Assembly: GCA_046049545.1 (NCBI GenBank) | Contig: JBJORF010000027.1 | Location: 1-59,757, forward strand | Direction: 5' to 3' | From: Romeriopsis sp046049545 | GTDB lineage: Bacteria; Cyanobacteriota; Cyanobacteriia; Leptolyngbyales; Leptolyngbyaceae | Length of the DNA: 59,757 nucleotides | Shown here: in pieces, positions 42,762 to 52,000 of the stretch | How positions within the stretch are numbered: position 1 is the stretch's first letter | Layout: each line of letters starts with the position of its first letter | Made by a program: the position numbers and the translations under genes | The notes under the pieces: model-generated | What the model saw: only the letters and a program-made list of their open reading frames with translations | Told to the model about the DNA's origin: nothing | Databases searched by the model: none

Positions 42762-44291
42762 CTACGCCAAACCTAACCAGCTCAACAGCGATGCTGGGGC
42801 AGGCATGATGATTAACAGCACTAACACCAACATCAGCAATCCGACAAAATCCCGCCAGCCATTCAGCTCCGTGATGTCATTCAGCGCGGGTTCGTCCACC
42901 ACAGGCAAGAGGAACAGCAACAACGCCCAGAGCAGCAAGTGACTTTGGGTGACAGAAAGCAGCAGCAATAGCCACCGCGAAATGTTACCGATCGTTGCGC
43001 CCACCCGCTGCCCATAAACCGCATGGACAATTCGCCCGCCATCGAGCGACCCGATCGGCATCAAATTAAATGCGGAGAACAATACGCCCAACCATCCCGC
43101 AAAGGCGATCGGATGTAGCGCAATCAATTTATTCGCCGTCAGTTGCGTCCCCAAAGCCCATTTGCTCAGACAAGCGAGCAGCAGTGAATACTGTGGTCTC
43201 AATGCCTCAAAGTCGAAAATGCTGGAAACGGCATTGGCTTTCGCATCGACGACGACGGAGTGATTGAGCCCAAAGGCCAACAGCCCGATCGCCAGCAGTA
43301 GCCCAAACAGCGATCCCACTGCCCGAATATCAAACAGCACTTGGCGATTGGGCACGGGCGATCGCAATTGGATAAATGCCCCTAAAGTGCCGATCGGCAG
43401 CGAAGGCAAGGGCGGCAGCGGAATAAAGTAAGGCAACGTCACCGCGACCCGATAGCGCCGCGCCATCCAGTAATACCCCAACTCCCGCACCGCAAAAAAT
43501 CCCATCCAAGCGGCCGCGTAGGGCACACCATCGAGTAAGCTCACCGATCCCGATCGCAGGCCCTCGGGCAAAACTTTGACGATTTCGTAGCCCGCCCAGA
43601 TCGTCGTCACAATGCTGAGTAAAGCCAGTCCAATGCCCCAAGCGGGCCGATCGAAGGACTGTTGCAACAATTGTCCGGCGGGGGTGAGCTGGGGATTGGT
43701 GACGATCGCGAAAATCGGTTTGCGATTTTGGCCTTCCTGCAACAGTACGAGGAACCGATCACCAAATTCCGATCGCACGTTTTCCTGAATTTTTTTATAG
43801 GCTTCCGCCGCTGGTGCCCGCAGTTGTCCCCAGCAAATGACCGCCTGGGGACGGTATTCAAAATTCTGAAGATAATAGGTTGACCAAGGGAAACAGTCCC
43901 GCAGCCGTTGTTCTTCTTCGTCACTAATGGGCCGTGGGATTGGGGTTGGTTCAACGGCAGTTTCGGGAGCGACCTCTGATAAAGATGGGGCCGCTTGGTC
44001 GGGCTCGGGGGCTGCTGTATCGACCTCCGCTGATCGATCAGCCCGCCCCCGTACAAGCAACTTTGCGTAGGCCAAGAAGCTCCCGAGCAAAAGCACCAAG
44101 AAAATCAGCGGATGCAAGTTTTGGCCATTAGTTACAATGCGCCACAGCGTGAGGATGACGATCGGTGCCATCAGGACGGCCCAGAGCATCCAGACGGGTG
44201 TTTGGGTGATCTTTTTTGCCTGACGGACGATAACGACATACATCATTATCCCTGTGGCAATCAGGAGTAGTAAAAACGAAAGCAGCTGCAT
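42762..44291 (-). CDS. Site-2-protease-like membrane protein, zinc motif lost (EGY3-like)
   Basis: A 509-residue membrane protein of the S2P/EGY family (M50). N-terminal helices, then a soluble domain (about 130-190, with QLRAPAAEAYKK and an acidic, Glu-rich segment), then the membrane core (about 205-505). The zinc-binding HExxH is replaced by RELGY at residues 269-273 (43473-43487); both His are gone. The later LDGG motif (SLDGGRIVHAVYG) is kept. It is therefore predicted proteolytically inactive, like plant EGY3. First gene of the operon with the DUF815 ATPase. Confidence 0.85.
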   Translation of the reverse strand: MQLLSFLLLLIATGIMMYVVIVRQAKKITQTPVWMLWAVLMAPIVILTLWRIVTNGQNLHPLIFLVLLLGSFLAYAKLLVRGRADRSAEVDTAAPEPDQAAPSLSEVAPETAVEPTPIPRPISDEEEQRLRDCFPWSTYYLQNFEYRPQAVICWGQLRAPAAEAYKKIQENVRSEFGDRFLVLLQEGQNRKPIFAIVTNPQLTPAGQLLQQSFDRPAWGIGLALLSIVTTIWAGYEIVKVLPEGLRSGSVSLLDGVPYAAAWMGFFAVRELGYYWMARRYRVAVTLPYFIPLPPLPSLPIGTLGAFIQLRSPVPNRQVLFDIRAVGSLFGLLLAIGLLAFGLNHSVVVDAKANAVSSIFDFEALRPQYSLLLACLSKWALGTQLTANKLIALHPIAFAGWLGVLFSAFNLMPIGSLDGGRIVHAVYGQRVGATIGNISRWLLLLLSVTQSHLLLWALLLFLLPVVDEPALNDITELNGWRDFVGLLMLVLVLLIIMPAPASLLSWLGLA

Positions 44292-44458
44292 GAAATTGCA
44301 AAAACCAGCGGATCAAGATCTGGCATGATACATGGTTGAATTGAGACTGTGGCATTGGATTGGTCGTACTGGACTGGTCACAATGGACAGAATTGCAATG
44401 GATCGATTGCAATGAACCTCGCTTCTATTGTCTCGCGTTTTCCCGCAAAATATCCCCC

Positions 44459-45160
44459 GTGACTTCTTCCCCCCCCGTTTCAAAGTCTCCGCGATCCTTG
44501 CTGCGCGATGCCAGCACCACCGTCATTGCTTTCCCCCCTAACCGCGAAACCCTTGGCGGGACGGCCTATCTGCTAATTCATCCCCTGGGCAACGGGCTGA
44601 TCGATACCCCGGCTTGGACGGAAGAAAATCAACAATTTTTGGTGGATCATGGGGTGAGTTGGCTCTTCTTGACCCATCGCGGTGCGATAGGCAGTCATTT
44701 GGGTGCGATCGCCGATCGGCTCCAATGCCCGGTGATCATTCAAGAGCAAGAAGCCTACTTGATTCCCGAGGTGAATCCCCGCACGTTTCAACATACTTAT
44801 GACTTTGGGGCCCATGACTTGGGCGATGGGATCACTGCGATCTGGACACCGGGACATTCACCGGGGAGCAGTTGCCTCTATAGTCCCAGTCACGGTGGCA
44901 TTTTGTTCTCGGGGCGGCATTTGTTGCCCGATCGGCAGGGCTTACCGCAACCGCTCCGCACGGCTAAAACCTTTCACTGGCCGCGTCAATTGCGCAGTAC
45001 CCAGCAGCTGCGCGATCGCTTCACCGCTGCGACGTTGACCCATATCTGCCCTGGCGCAAGTATCGGGTTGCTCCGGGGCCAGCCGACGCTGACACCCGCT
45101 TATGCTCCGTTGGCAGCATTAGACCTCGATCGACTGGCTCAGGATCTGGGGTTTACTTAA
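44459..45160 (+). CDS. Metallo-beta-lactamase-fold protein with degenerate metal site
   Basis: A 233-residue MBL-fold protein from GTG at 44459; upstream codons are read but do not look coding. The usual HxHxDH is replaced by THRGAIGSH (about 70), and the later His/Asp positions read TPGHSPGSS and SGRHLLPD. The second-ligand Asp is absent. It may be inactive or use a different site. The TGSPG-like beta-strand pattern is intact. The fold assignment is firm, the activity not. Confidence 0.72.
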   Translation: MTSSPPVSKSPRSLLRDASTTVIAFPPNRETLGGTAYLLIHPLGNGLIDTPAWTEENQQFLVDHGVSWLFLTHRGAIGSHLGAIADRLQCPVIIQEQEAYLIPEVNPRTFQHTYDFGAHDLGDGITAIWTPGHSPGSSCLYSPSHGGILFSGRHLLPDRQGLPQPLRTAKTFHWPRQLRSTQQLRDRFTAATLTHICPGASIGLLRGQPTLTPAYAPLAALDLDRLAQDLGFT

Positions 45161-45732
45161 TTGCGCTTGGATGGATTGCAACAAATTATACTCGCGTGAG
45201 AAAGCGGTCTACGTGTTTATACGGTAATTGCCTTGGGATAAGTATATCTATCGTGAGATAGACCTGTGCCGATTGTGGATCGCTCTGTGGATGGGGAATT
45301 ATGCCGATGGGATTCTTTCTTCCGTGGGTTTTGTGGGAGCGCGCGATCGGGTACTGTGTTGTCCCAGCCAAGGTGCTGATAGCAGGGCGGTTTGCCAGCA
45401 TTACACAATCAATGAATATTCCCACGTAGGACTTTACTCAACCTTTAAAGACACATACGGAGAGATACGTTATGCTCGAAGCATGGAAGTGAATACTCCG
45501 CATTTCCCCTGAAGGTCTAAGTGCTTTTTGTGACATTCGCTCTAGCTTTCAAAAATGTTTCCCCCTTGTTTCTGCTGTTCCTGCTTCATGATTTTGCCGG
45601 CGGTTAATTGATTTCTGCATAGGTTCTGCTGGTTAGTTCGTAGATGTTCTTAAGTTTAATTCTGGTTTCAGTGGAATTGCTTGGGTGCTGTATTCAGTGA
45701 TTCTTAATTATCCAAATTCTGGTTTCCTTTCT
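45161..45732. other. AT-rich intergenic region before the glycosyltransferase gene
   Basis: About 570 bases without a convincing gene. A small inverted repeat TCTATC-GTGA-GATAGA lies near 45247-45262. The longest frame (45228-45512) has no ribosome-binding site or family-like content. Probably a regulatory region of the glycosyltransferase gene or a decayed gene. Confidence 0.35.
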
Positions 45733-46578
45733 ATGACCGTTCCCTCTTCTCTACCATCGCAAAATGTTATTGGTTCTCCGGTCACCGCTGCGTCCTTTGA
45801 TGAACAGGTTGCCCAAGTGGTGCAATGGGCCAGCAATCGCCTGAGTAAAGTGGTTTGTGTGGCGAATGTCCATATGTTGGTGGAGGCGCTGGATGATCCG
45901 AGTTTGACGCATATTTTGCATCAGGCGGATATGGTCACGCCGGATGGGATGCCGCTGGTATGGATGCTGAAGTTGTTGCGCCGGGCTCCCCAGGATCGGG
46001 TGGCGGGGATGGATTTGATGTTGTCGGTGTGTGAAGCGGCGCAGCGTGATGGCATTAGCGTGTATTTTTTGGGTTCAGAGCAGTCGGTGCTTGATCGGAT
46101 TAATGTGCGCATCCGGCGTGACTTTCCCCAGTTGAAGGTGGCTGGGATTCAGCCGTTGCCGATGATTGGGTTCCCGATCGCGGTGGACCAGACGGTGGTG
46201 GACCAGGTAAATGATAGCGGTGCAGGTGTTGTGTTTTTGGCGCTGGGTTGCCCGAAGCAGGAAAAGTGGATGGCGGCCTATCACGGTCGGATCAATGCAG
46301 TGATGCTGGGTGTAGGCGGCGTATTCCCGGTGTATGCGGGGTTGCAATTGCGTGCGCCGGAGTTTATTCGATCGGCGGGGCTGGAGTGGCTCTATCGCTT
46401 GGTGCAGGAGCCGCGTCGCTTGTGGAAGCGCTATAGCAAGACGATTCCGCCGTTTATTTGGTTGGCGCTGCGGCAGTTGACCAAGCCGGGATCAGCGGTG
46501 CGTCCGGCGCTGTTGCAAGCAGCGGATTTGGAGTTGCCGAGCCAGGAATTGGTGACTTCAGGACAAGTGCGGCGCTAG
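45733..46578 (+). CDS. WecG/TagA/CpsF-family glycosyltransferase
   Basis: A 281-residue GT26 enzyme; the ATG giving MTVPSSLPSQNV is preferred over one 16 codons upstream. Core residues VVCVANVHMLVEALDD, TPDGMPLVWMLKLL, VFLALGCPKQEKWM and VGGVFPVYAG are diagnostic. It would transfer ManNAcA or a similar sugar to a lipid carrier in surface-polymer synthesis. No partner exopolysaccharide genes lie in the window. Convergent with the L,D-transpeptidase. Confidence 0.9.
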   Translation: MTVPSSLPSQNVIGSPVTAASFDEQVAQVVQWASNRLSKVVCVANVHMLVEALDDPSLTHILHQADMVTPDGMPLVWMLKLLRRAPQDRVAGMDLMLSVCEAAQRDGISVYFLGSEQSVLDRINVRIRRDFPQLKVAGIQPLPMIGFPIAVDQTVVDQVNDSGAGVVFLALGCPKQEKWMAAYHGRINAVMLGVGGVFPVYAGLQLRAPEFIRSAGLEWLYRLVQEPRRLWKRYSKTIPPFIWLALRQLTKPGSAVRPALLQAADLELPSQELVTSGQVRR

Positions 46579-46599
46579 GCCGGGAATTAGGTTTGGCGG

Positions 46600-47154
46600 C
46601 TAAGGTCGCACCGTTACGGGAACGCCAGTGCCGACTTGGGTGTAGAGCGCTTCGATGTCCCGGTTGAACATCCGCAGACAGCCGTGGGAGACGGCTTGGC
46701 CGACGAGGGATTCATTGGGGGTGCCGTGGAAGCCGAGGGCCATGTGTTCGCCGTAGTAGAAGCCGATCCAGCGGGTGCCGAGGGGATTTTCGGGCCCAGC
46801 GGGGATAACTTTTTGGGTGATCGGATGTCGCCAGTCGGGATGTTCGCGCAATTGTTGAATTTTGAATTCGCCGACGGGGGTTTCCCAGCCGGATTGTCCG
46901 ACTGCGAGGCGGTATTGGGCTATTTCTTGGTTGTGGCGGTAGAGGGTGACGCGGCGATCGCTCAAGTCGACGACAAGTTTGGTGTCTTGGGCCCGGGGGG
47001 AGTCGGTGATCGGGGTGGGGCTGGGGGTGATTGCGGCTGGGGGATCGCTGGGGCGCTGGTTGAGGTGGCCCATGGCGAGGAGGACGGCCCCGGTGGTGAG
47101 CAGAAGACCCATGAAGTGCTGAGCGATCGAATTTTTTTTGGGGATGACGGCCAT
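46600..47154 (-). CDS. L,D-transpeptidase (YkuD)
   Basis: A 184-residue wall enzyme: an N-terminal membrane anchor (about 12-30), a Pro-rich linker, then a YkuD domain. The catalytic motif VSHGCLRMF contains the nucleophile Cys at about 165, with HGT upstream. It forms 3-3 crosslinks in peptidoglycan or links wall to lipoprotein. ATG at 47154 is the first plausible start. Confidence 0.92.
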   Translation of the reverse strand: MAVIPKKNSIAQHFMGLLLTTGAVLLAMGHLNQRPSDPPAAITPSPTPITDSPRAQDTKLVVDLSDRRVTLYRHNQEIAQYRLAVGQSGWETPVGEFKIQQLREHPDWRHPITQKVIPAGPENPLGTRWIGFYYGEHMALGFHGTPNESLVGQAVSHGCLRMFNRDIEALYTQVGTGVPVTVRP

Positions 47155-47413
47155 GGCGAGCGGGCGGGGGGCTGGTGTGATTGTGGTTTTGGTCGGTGCC
47201 GAACCGACGGCTCCTTTTCAATGTAGTGGCTTTTGGGGGGATGGGATCGCTTGGGGCAGGGATAACGCTATTCTTATGTCATGTCTTTTTTGACGTGCGA
47301 CTGTGGTGATGCCAAATTTCACAATTTGGCGATCGGGTTGGGAACTTATCGCGATCGGCTGCGTCTTGGGGTTTATAGCGCTTCACGCCGCTTACAAATT
47401 CACGCTTTGTGAC

Positions 47414-47435
47414 GTATCACGCGTGTTGTATCACG
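47414..47435 (+). promoter_or_regulatory. Direct repeat upstream of the sigma factor gene
   Basis: GTATCACG occurs at 47414-47421 and 47428-47435, a 14-bp period. It lies 19 bases before the ATG. Could be an operator or part of the sigma factor's own promoter; this is inference. Confidence 0.3.
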
Positions 47436-47453
47436 TCTAGTGAGATTTAGCCC

Positions 47454-48119
47454 ATGAGTTCCTCTCTCTCTGCTTTTTGGCCCACGGTTGCAAAACCCGT
47501 TGCAGCTGCGCCCGTGCAAGTTTCTAAGCTCCAAAATTCAGATTTAATCCTGCGTTGTCAGGAAGGGTCGCAACCGGGTCGCGAGCCTTTCTCAGAGTTG
47601 ATGCGGCGCTATCAGTCCCATGTCGAACGGGTGCTGTATCATCTGGCTCCGGATTGGCAGGATCGGGCGGATCTGACGCAGGAAGTTTGGATTCGGGTCT
47701 ATCGCAATATTCATCGGTTGCAGGAGCCGGAGAAGTTTCGCGGGTGGTTGAGTCGGATTGCGACGAACTTATTCTACGATGAGCTGCGCAAGCGCAAGCG
47801 CCATGCGCCGCCACTGTCACTGGATGCGAAGCTATCGTTTGATGATGGCGAAGTGAGCTGGGAGTTGCCAGCGGATGGGCCGGGGCCCGATGAAGAGATG
47901 GCGACCCAGGAATTTTATGAGCAATTGCAGAGCGCGATTGCCGATTTGCCGGAAGCGTTTCGGACGACGATCGTCCTGCGCGAAATTGACGGGCTAGCCT
48001 ATGAGGAAATCGCCGAAATCACTGGGGTTAACCTCGGAACGGTGAAGTCGAGGATTGCCCGTGCGCGCAGCCGCCTGCAAGAACAATTGCAAACCTATCT
48101 CAATGGGGGGACTCGCTAG
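47454..48119 (+). CDS. sigG: ECF-family RNA polymerase sigma factor (SigG-like)
   Basis: A 221-residue group 4/ECF sigma factor. Region 2 spans about 40-125 (ADLTQEVWIRVYRNIHRLQE, LSRIATNLFYDELRKRKR). Region 4 spans about 163-218 (LPEAFRTTIVLREIDGLAYEEIAEITGVNLGTVKSRIARARSRL). It would read promoters under envelope or redox stress, as SigG types do; the trigger is inferred. Anti-sigma gene follows directly. The N-terminal 25 residues are an extra segment. Confidence 0.9.
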   Translation: MSSSLSAFWPTVAKPVAAAPVQVSKLQNSDLILRCQEGSQPGREPFSELMRRYQSHVERVLYHLAPDWQDRADLTQEVWIRVYRNIHRLQEPEKFRGWLSRIATNLFYDELRKRKRHAPPLSLDAKLSFDDGEVSWELPADGPGPDEEMATQEFYEQLQSAIADLPEAFRTTIVLREIDGLAYEEIAEITGVNLGTVKSRIARARSRLQEQLQTYLNGGTR

Positions 48120-48195
48120 GATCATTGGGTTGATTTTCGCGGGATCGATGGCAATCCCCAGACGAATCAGCTTGATTTTCCAGTTTGGGTATCCT

Positions 48196-48819
48196 ATGGT
48201 TGAGGGACAATCGACTAAAACAATGAACGCGCCACAAGATCCTCTGGATGCAGCTATGAACGGTTCACCTACGCCTGAATTTAATCACGATGGCTCGAAT
48301 CCTGAGTCCGATGAGCGCCGCACGAGCAATGAGCGGTTTGAGTTACTCAGCGCCTATATGGATGGCGAAGTGACGGCGGAAGAGCGTCGTCTTGTTGAGT
48401 CTTGGCTAGCGAATGAGCCGAAGGTACAGCAGGTGCATCGGCGGTTGATGGCGCTGCAGCATGGGTTTGAGCATTTGCCGGGGCCGGAGGAGCGATCGCC
48501 TCGAATTGAGCAGACGATCGATCAGGTGTTCGAGAAAATTGAGCGGCGATCGCGGTGGCGGGTCATCGTTGGTGGTAGCTTGGCGGCTGCGGCGGGTTTG
48601 GTCGCCGCGATCGTTGGGGTGAATACCTTGGTGAATGGGCCGCAGGCGCAGTTTGCGGAATCGCCGAGTGAGCGGCGTGAACAGGTGGCGGCATCGCCCG
48701 CGCCGGAAGATATGACAGCAGGGTTGTTGGTGTCATTGGATGATCCGAATCCCGCGTTTTCGCAACAGCGGGCCAAGTCTGCCAAAAGTGCGACGGTAGC
48801 CCAAACCGATGAATGGTAG
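48196..48819 (+). CDS. Anti-sigma factor
   Basis: A 207-residue membrane protein, if started at ATG 48196; ATG 48223 (198 residues) is equally possible. A soluble anti-sigma-like domain (SAYMDGEVTAEERRLVESWLA) precedes a single membrane helix (VIVGGSLAAAAGLVAAIVGV) and a short periplasmic tail. It lacks the zinc-binding HxxxCxxC of ZAS-type anti-sigmas, so it holds the sigma factor another way. The stop codon lies in a dispersed repeat. Confidence 0.75.
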   Translation: MVEGQSTKTMNAPQDPLDAAMNGSPTPEFNHDGSNPESDERRTSNERFELLSAYMDGEVTAEERRLVESWLANEPKVQQVHRRLMALQHGFEHLPGPEERSPRIEQTIDQVFEKIERRSRWRVIVGGSLAAAAGLVAAIVGVNTLVNGPQAQFAESPSERREQVAASPAPEDMTAGLLVSLDDPNPAFSQQRAKSAKSATVAQTDEW

Positions 48820-48852
48820 ATTGGGTGCAACAACGTGAAACCCAACACCCCG
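48814..48852 (+). repeat. Cyanobacterial GTAGGTTGGGTT-type repeat, copy 1
   Basis: GGTAGATTGGGTGCAACAACG then TGAAACCCAACACC. This is the TAGGTTGGGT...ACCCAACA family seen all over cyanobacterial genomes. It contains the anti-sigma stop codon. A copy in opposite orientation lies at 48999. Confidence 0.75.
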
Positions 48853-48998
48853 ATTCATGCCACAAATTAATTAATTGAGTAATGCATTCTCAATTGCAAG
48901 CGATCGGTCTTGGTGTCGATCGCTTTTGTTGTGGTTGGCTGGCCGATCGGATTTTGTGCCGATCGGCCTATTTGTGTTTTGGGTGATTGCGGGGTTGT

Positions 48999-49034
48999 GG
49001 ATGTTGGGTTTCGCGTTGCTTCATCCAACCTACC
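48999..49034 (-). repeat. Cyanobacterial GTAGGTTGGGTT-type repeat, copy 2
   Basis: On the minus strand GGTAGGTTGGATGAAGCAACG then CGAAACCCAACATCC. It is inverted relative to copy 1, so the two frame a 146-base spacer. Confidence 0.75.
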
Positions 49035-49044
49035 GATTTACCGA

Positions 49045-52000
49045 TCATGCGCCGATCAACAATTCGGCGTGGGCGGGGAATCCGGCGGCGGTGAGGGCTT
49101 GGACGGTGGCTTGGTCGTCTTTGACGCGGAACTGGTTGCCGAACCGGACGATGTGCTTTTGCGGGCCACCGTTAATCACAGCGACAACGGAGATTTTGCC
49201 GTTGCGATCGTCCCCGTTCTGGGTTTTCAAAATGTTGCGAAGGCGATGTTGTTGGGTGACATCGGCGGCGATCGCAGGTTCGAGATCCACCGTGACGAAG
49301 CGGACTTGATCGATCGGCTGTGCGTCGTCGAGGATGAATTGGAATTGGTCGTCGTCGCGTTTGTCGATTTTGCCCCAGACCATGAGCCGCGCATCGGGGA
49401 CGATCAAGCTGCCGATTTGGGCGTAGGTCTTCGGGAAAATTACCGCTTCGGTGTGGCCCGTGAGGTCTTCGAGCTGGACGATCGCCATGGGGTCGCCCTT
49501 TTTGGTGGTGACATTTTTCACGGCAGCGAGGACGACGATCGCGCTGACGGCCCGATCGGCATGCTCTTTGACATCACTGAGGTTGATCGGTGCCAGCATC
49601 CGGGCGGGTTTCATCACGGGTTTAAGCGGATGGTCGGAGATGTAGAAGCCGAGCAATTCTTTTTCCAAACGCAGTCGTTCCGGTTGGGCGTAGTCGGCGA
49701 TCGCCGGCGCTTTCGGTGCCGTTTCTAAGCCGCCTTGGGGTGCGCCGCTGTCGCTGCCGCCGAGCAGGTCGAACAGATTGCCCTGACCACTGGCTCGATC
49801 GCGCGCCCGTCCTGCCGCCCAGTCCATCACCAGTTCCAAATCTTTCATGGTCTGCTGACGGTTCGACTGAATCGAATCCAAGGCACCGCAGTGGATCAGG
49901 GCTTCCATGGCGCGTTTATTCATGACGCGGGTATCGACCCGATCGCACAGATCGGCGAGGGACTTGAACGGCCCATCGGTTTCGCGGGCTTTGATAATCG
50001 CTTCGATCGGGCCAACCCCGACGTTGCGAATTGCCGTCAGACCGAAGAGGATTTTCTTGCCGATCGGGGTGAAATCGAGGCCCGACTGGTTTACATCCGG
50101 CGGCAGTACTTCAATCCCCATCGACAGACAGGAAGCAATATACTGCTGCACCTTTTCCTGGTTGCCGCTGTTGGCGGTAATCAGCGCCGCCATGTACTGC
50201 ACGGGGTAATGCGCTTTCAGGTAGGCGGTCTGGTAGGTGACGTAGCCGTAGGCGGTGGAGTGGGATTTGTTGAAGAAATATTCGGCGAACATCACCATCT
50301 GGTCGAAGAGATCGGAGGCGACTTTTTTCGGTACGCCGTTTTTCTCCGCTCCGGCGACGAACATGCTTTGGTGCTTTTCCATCTCCGCTTTTTTCTTTTT
50401 CCCCATGGCCCGCCGCAGCAAGTCGGCTTCCCCGAGCGAATAGCCGCCCATGTCCTGGGCGATTTTCATGATCTGCTCCTGGTAGACCATGATGCCGTAG
50501 GTTTCGTTCAGGATTGGCTTGAGGATGTCGTGGTCGTAGGCGATCGCTTCCCGACCATGCTTGCGATCGATAAACTTCGGAATCAAGCCCGCATCCAACG
50601 GCCCCGGTCGATACAGCGCCAGAACGGACGAAATATCTTCAATTCCCGAAGGCTTGAGGTCGCGCACGATCTGCCGCATCCCCGAGGATTCCAACTGGAA
50701 TACGCCTTCAAGATCGCCCCGTGCTAGGAGCTTGTAGGTGTCGGGGTCATCCATGCCGAGCCGATCGAGGTCGATCTCGATGTTGTCGGACTGCTTCACC
50801 ATTTCCAGAGTTTTCTGAATCATGGTCAAGTTCTTCAGGCCGAGGAAGTCCATCTTCAGCAGGCCGAGGGACTCAATATCTTCCATGTAGTACTGCGTGA
50901 AGACCGCGCCATCGTCGTTTTTCTGCAAGGGCACGATTTCATCCAAGCGCTGGGCCGAGATCACCACCCCCGCCGCGTGAATCCCAACGGATTTGTTGGT
51001 GCCTTCGATCCGCATGGCGGTGTCGATCCAGACTTTGTAGGTGATGTTGGCACTGCCGGGGACGATTTCGCCGCTGTCGTATTTTTGCTTGAATTCTTTG
51101 CTGGGGGTTTGATCGGAGATCATCACCTTCAGCTTGGTCGGTTTACCCCGGACGATCGGGATCATCTTGGTCATTTTGTCCGATTCGCCGTAGGGCACAT
51201 CCAGCACCCGCGCCACGTCTTTCAGTACCGCTTTGGAGGCCATGCGGTTGTAGGTGATGATCTGGGCGACGCGCTCTTTGCCGTATTTTTCGGTGACGTA
51301 ATCGATCACTTCACCGCGCCGATCGATGCAGAAGTCCGTATCAATATCCGGCATCGATTTGCGTTCCGGGTTGAGGAAGCGCTCGAACAGCAAGCCATGG
51401 TGAACCGGGTCGATATTCGTAATCCCCAAGGCGTAGGCGACCAGGGAACCCGCAGCCGAACCCCGTCCTGGCCCCACGGGAATGCCGTTGTCCCGCGCGT
51501 ACTTGATGTAGTCCCAGACCACGAGGAAGTAGGCATCAAAGCCCATCTCATGCATCATCTTGATTTCGTATTCCAAGCGTTCGCGGTATACCGGATCGAC
51601 TTCTTCGTAGCGGTTAATCCGGAACCGATCGAGTAAACCTAGCCGCGTCTGTTCTTCAAAGTAGCTGTAGAGCGTGTAGCCCTCGGGCACGGGATAGTCG
51701 GGAATGCGGGGTTCGCCGAGGATGTGGTACTCCTCGACTTTATCGGCGACTTCGAGGGTGTTGGCGATCGCTTCATCGACGATTTCCTGGGGCAGGTGAT
51801 CGCGGAACAGCACCCGCATTTCCTCGGCGGACTTGAGGTATTCCGTTCCGGTGTAGCGCAGCCGCTTGTCTTCGGAAATCAGCTTCCCCGTTTGGATACA
51901 GAGCAATGCGTCGTGGGCTTCCACGTCATTGCAGGCGACGAAGTGGGAGTCATTCGTGGCGACGAGTTTGATGTCGAGTTCGCGGGCGATGCGGATGATT

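Noticed and set aside
45228..45512. A 94-codon frame in the intergenic region before the glycosyltransferase gene
   Set aside because: No ribosome-binding site, unlikely composition and no recognisable family content.
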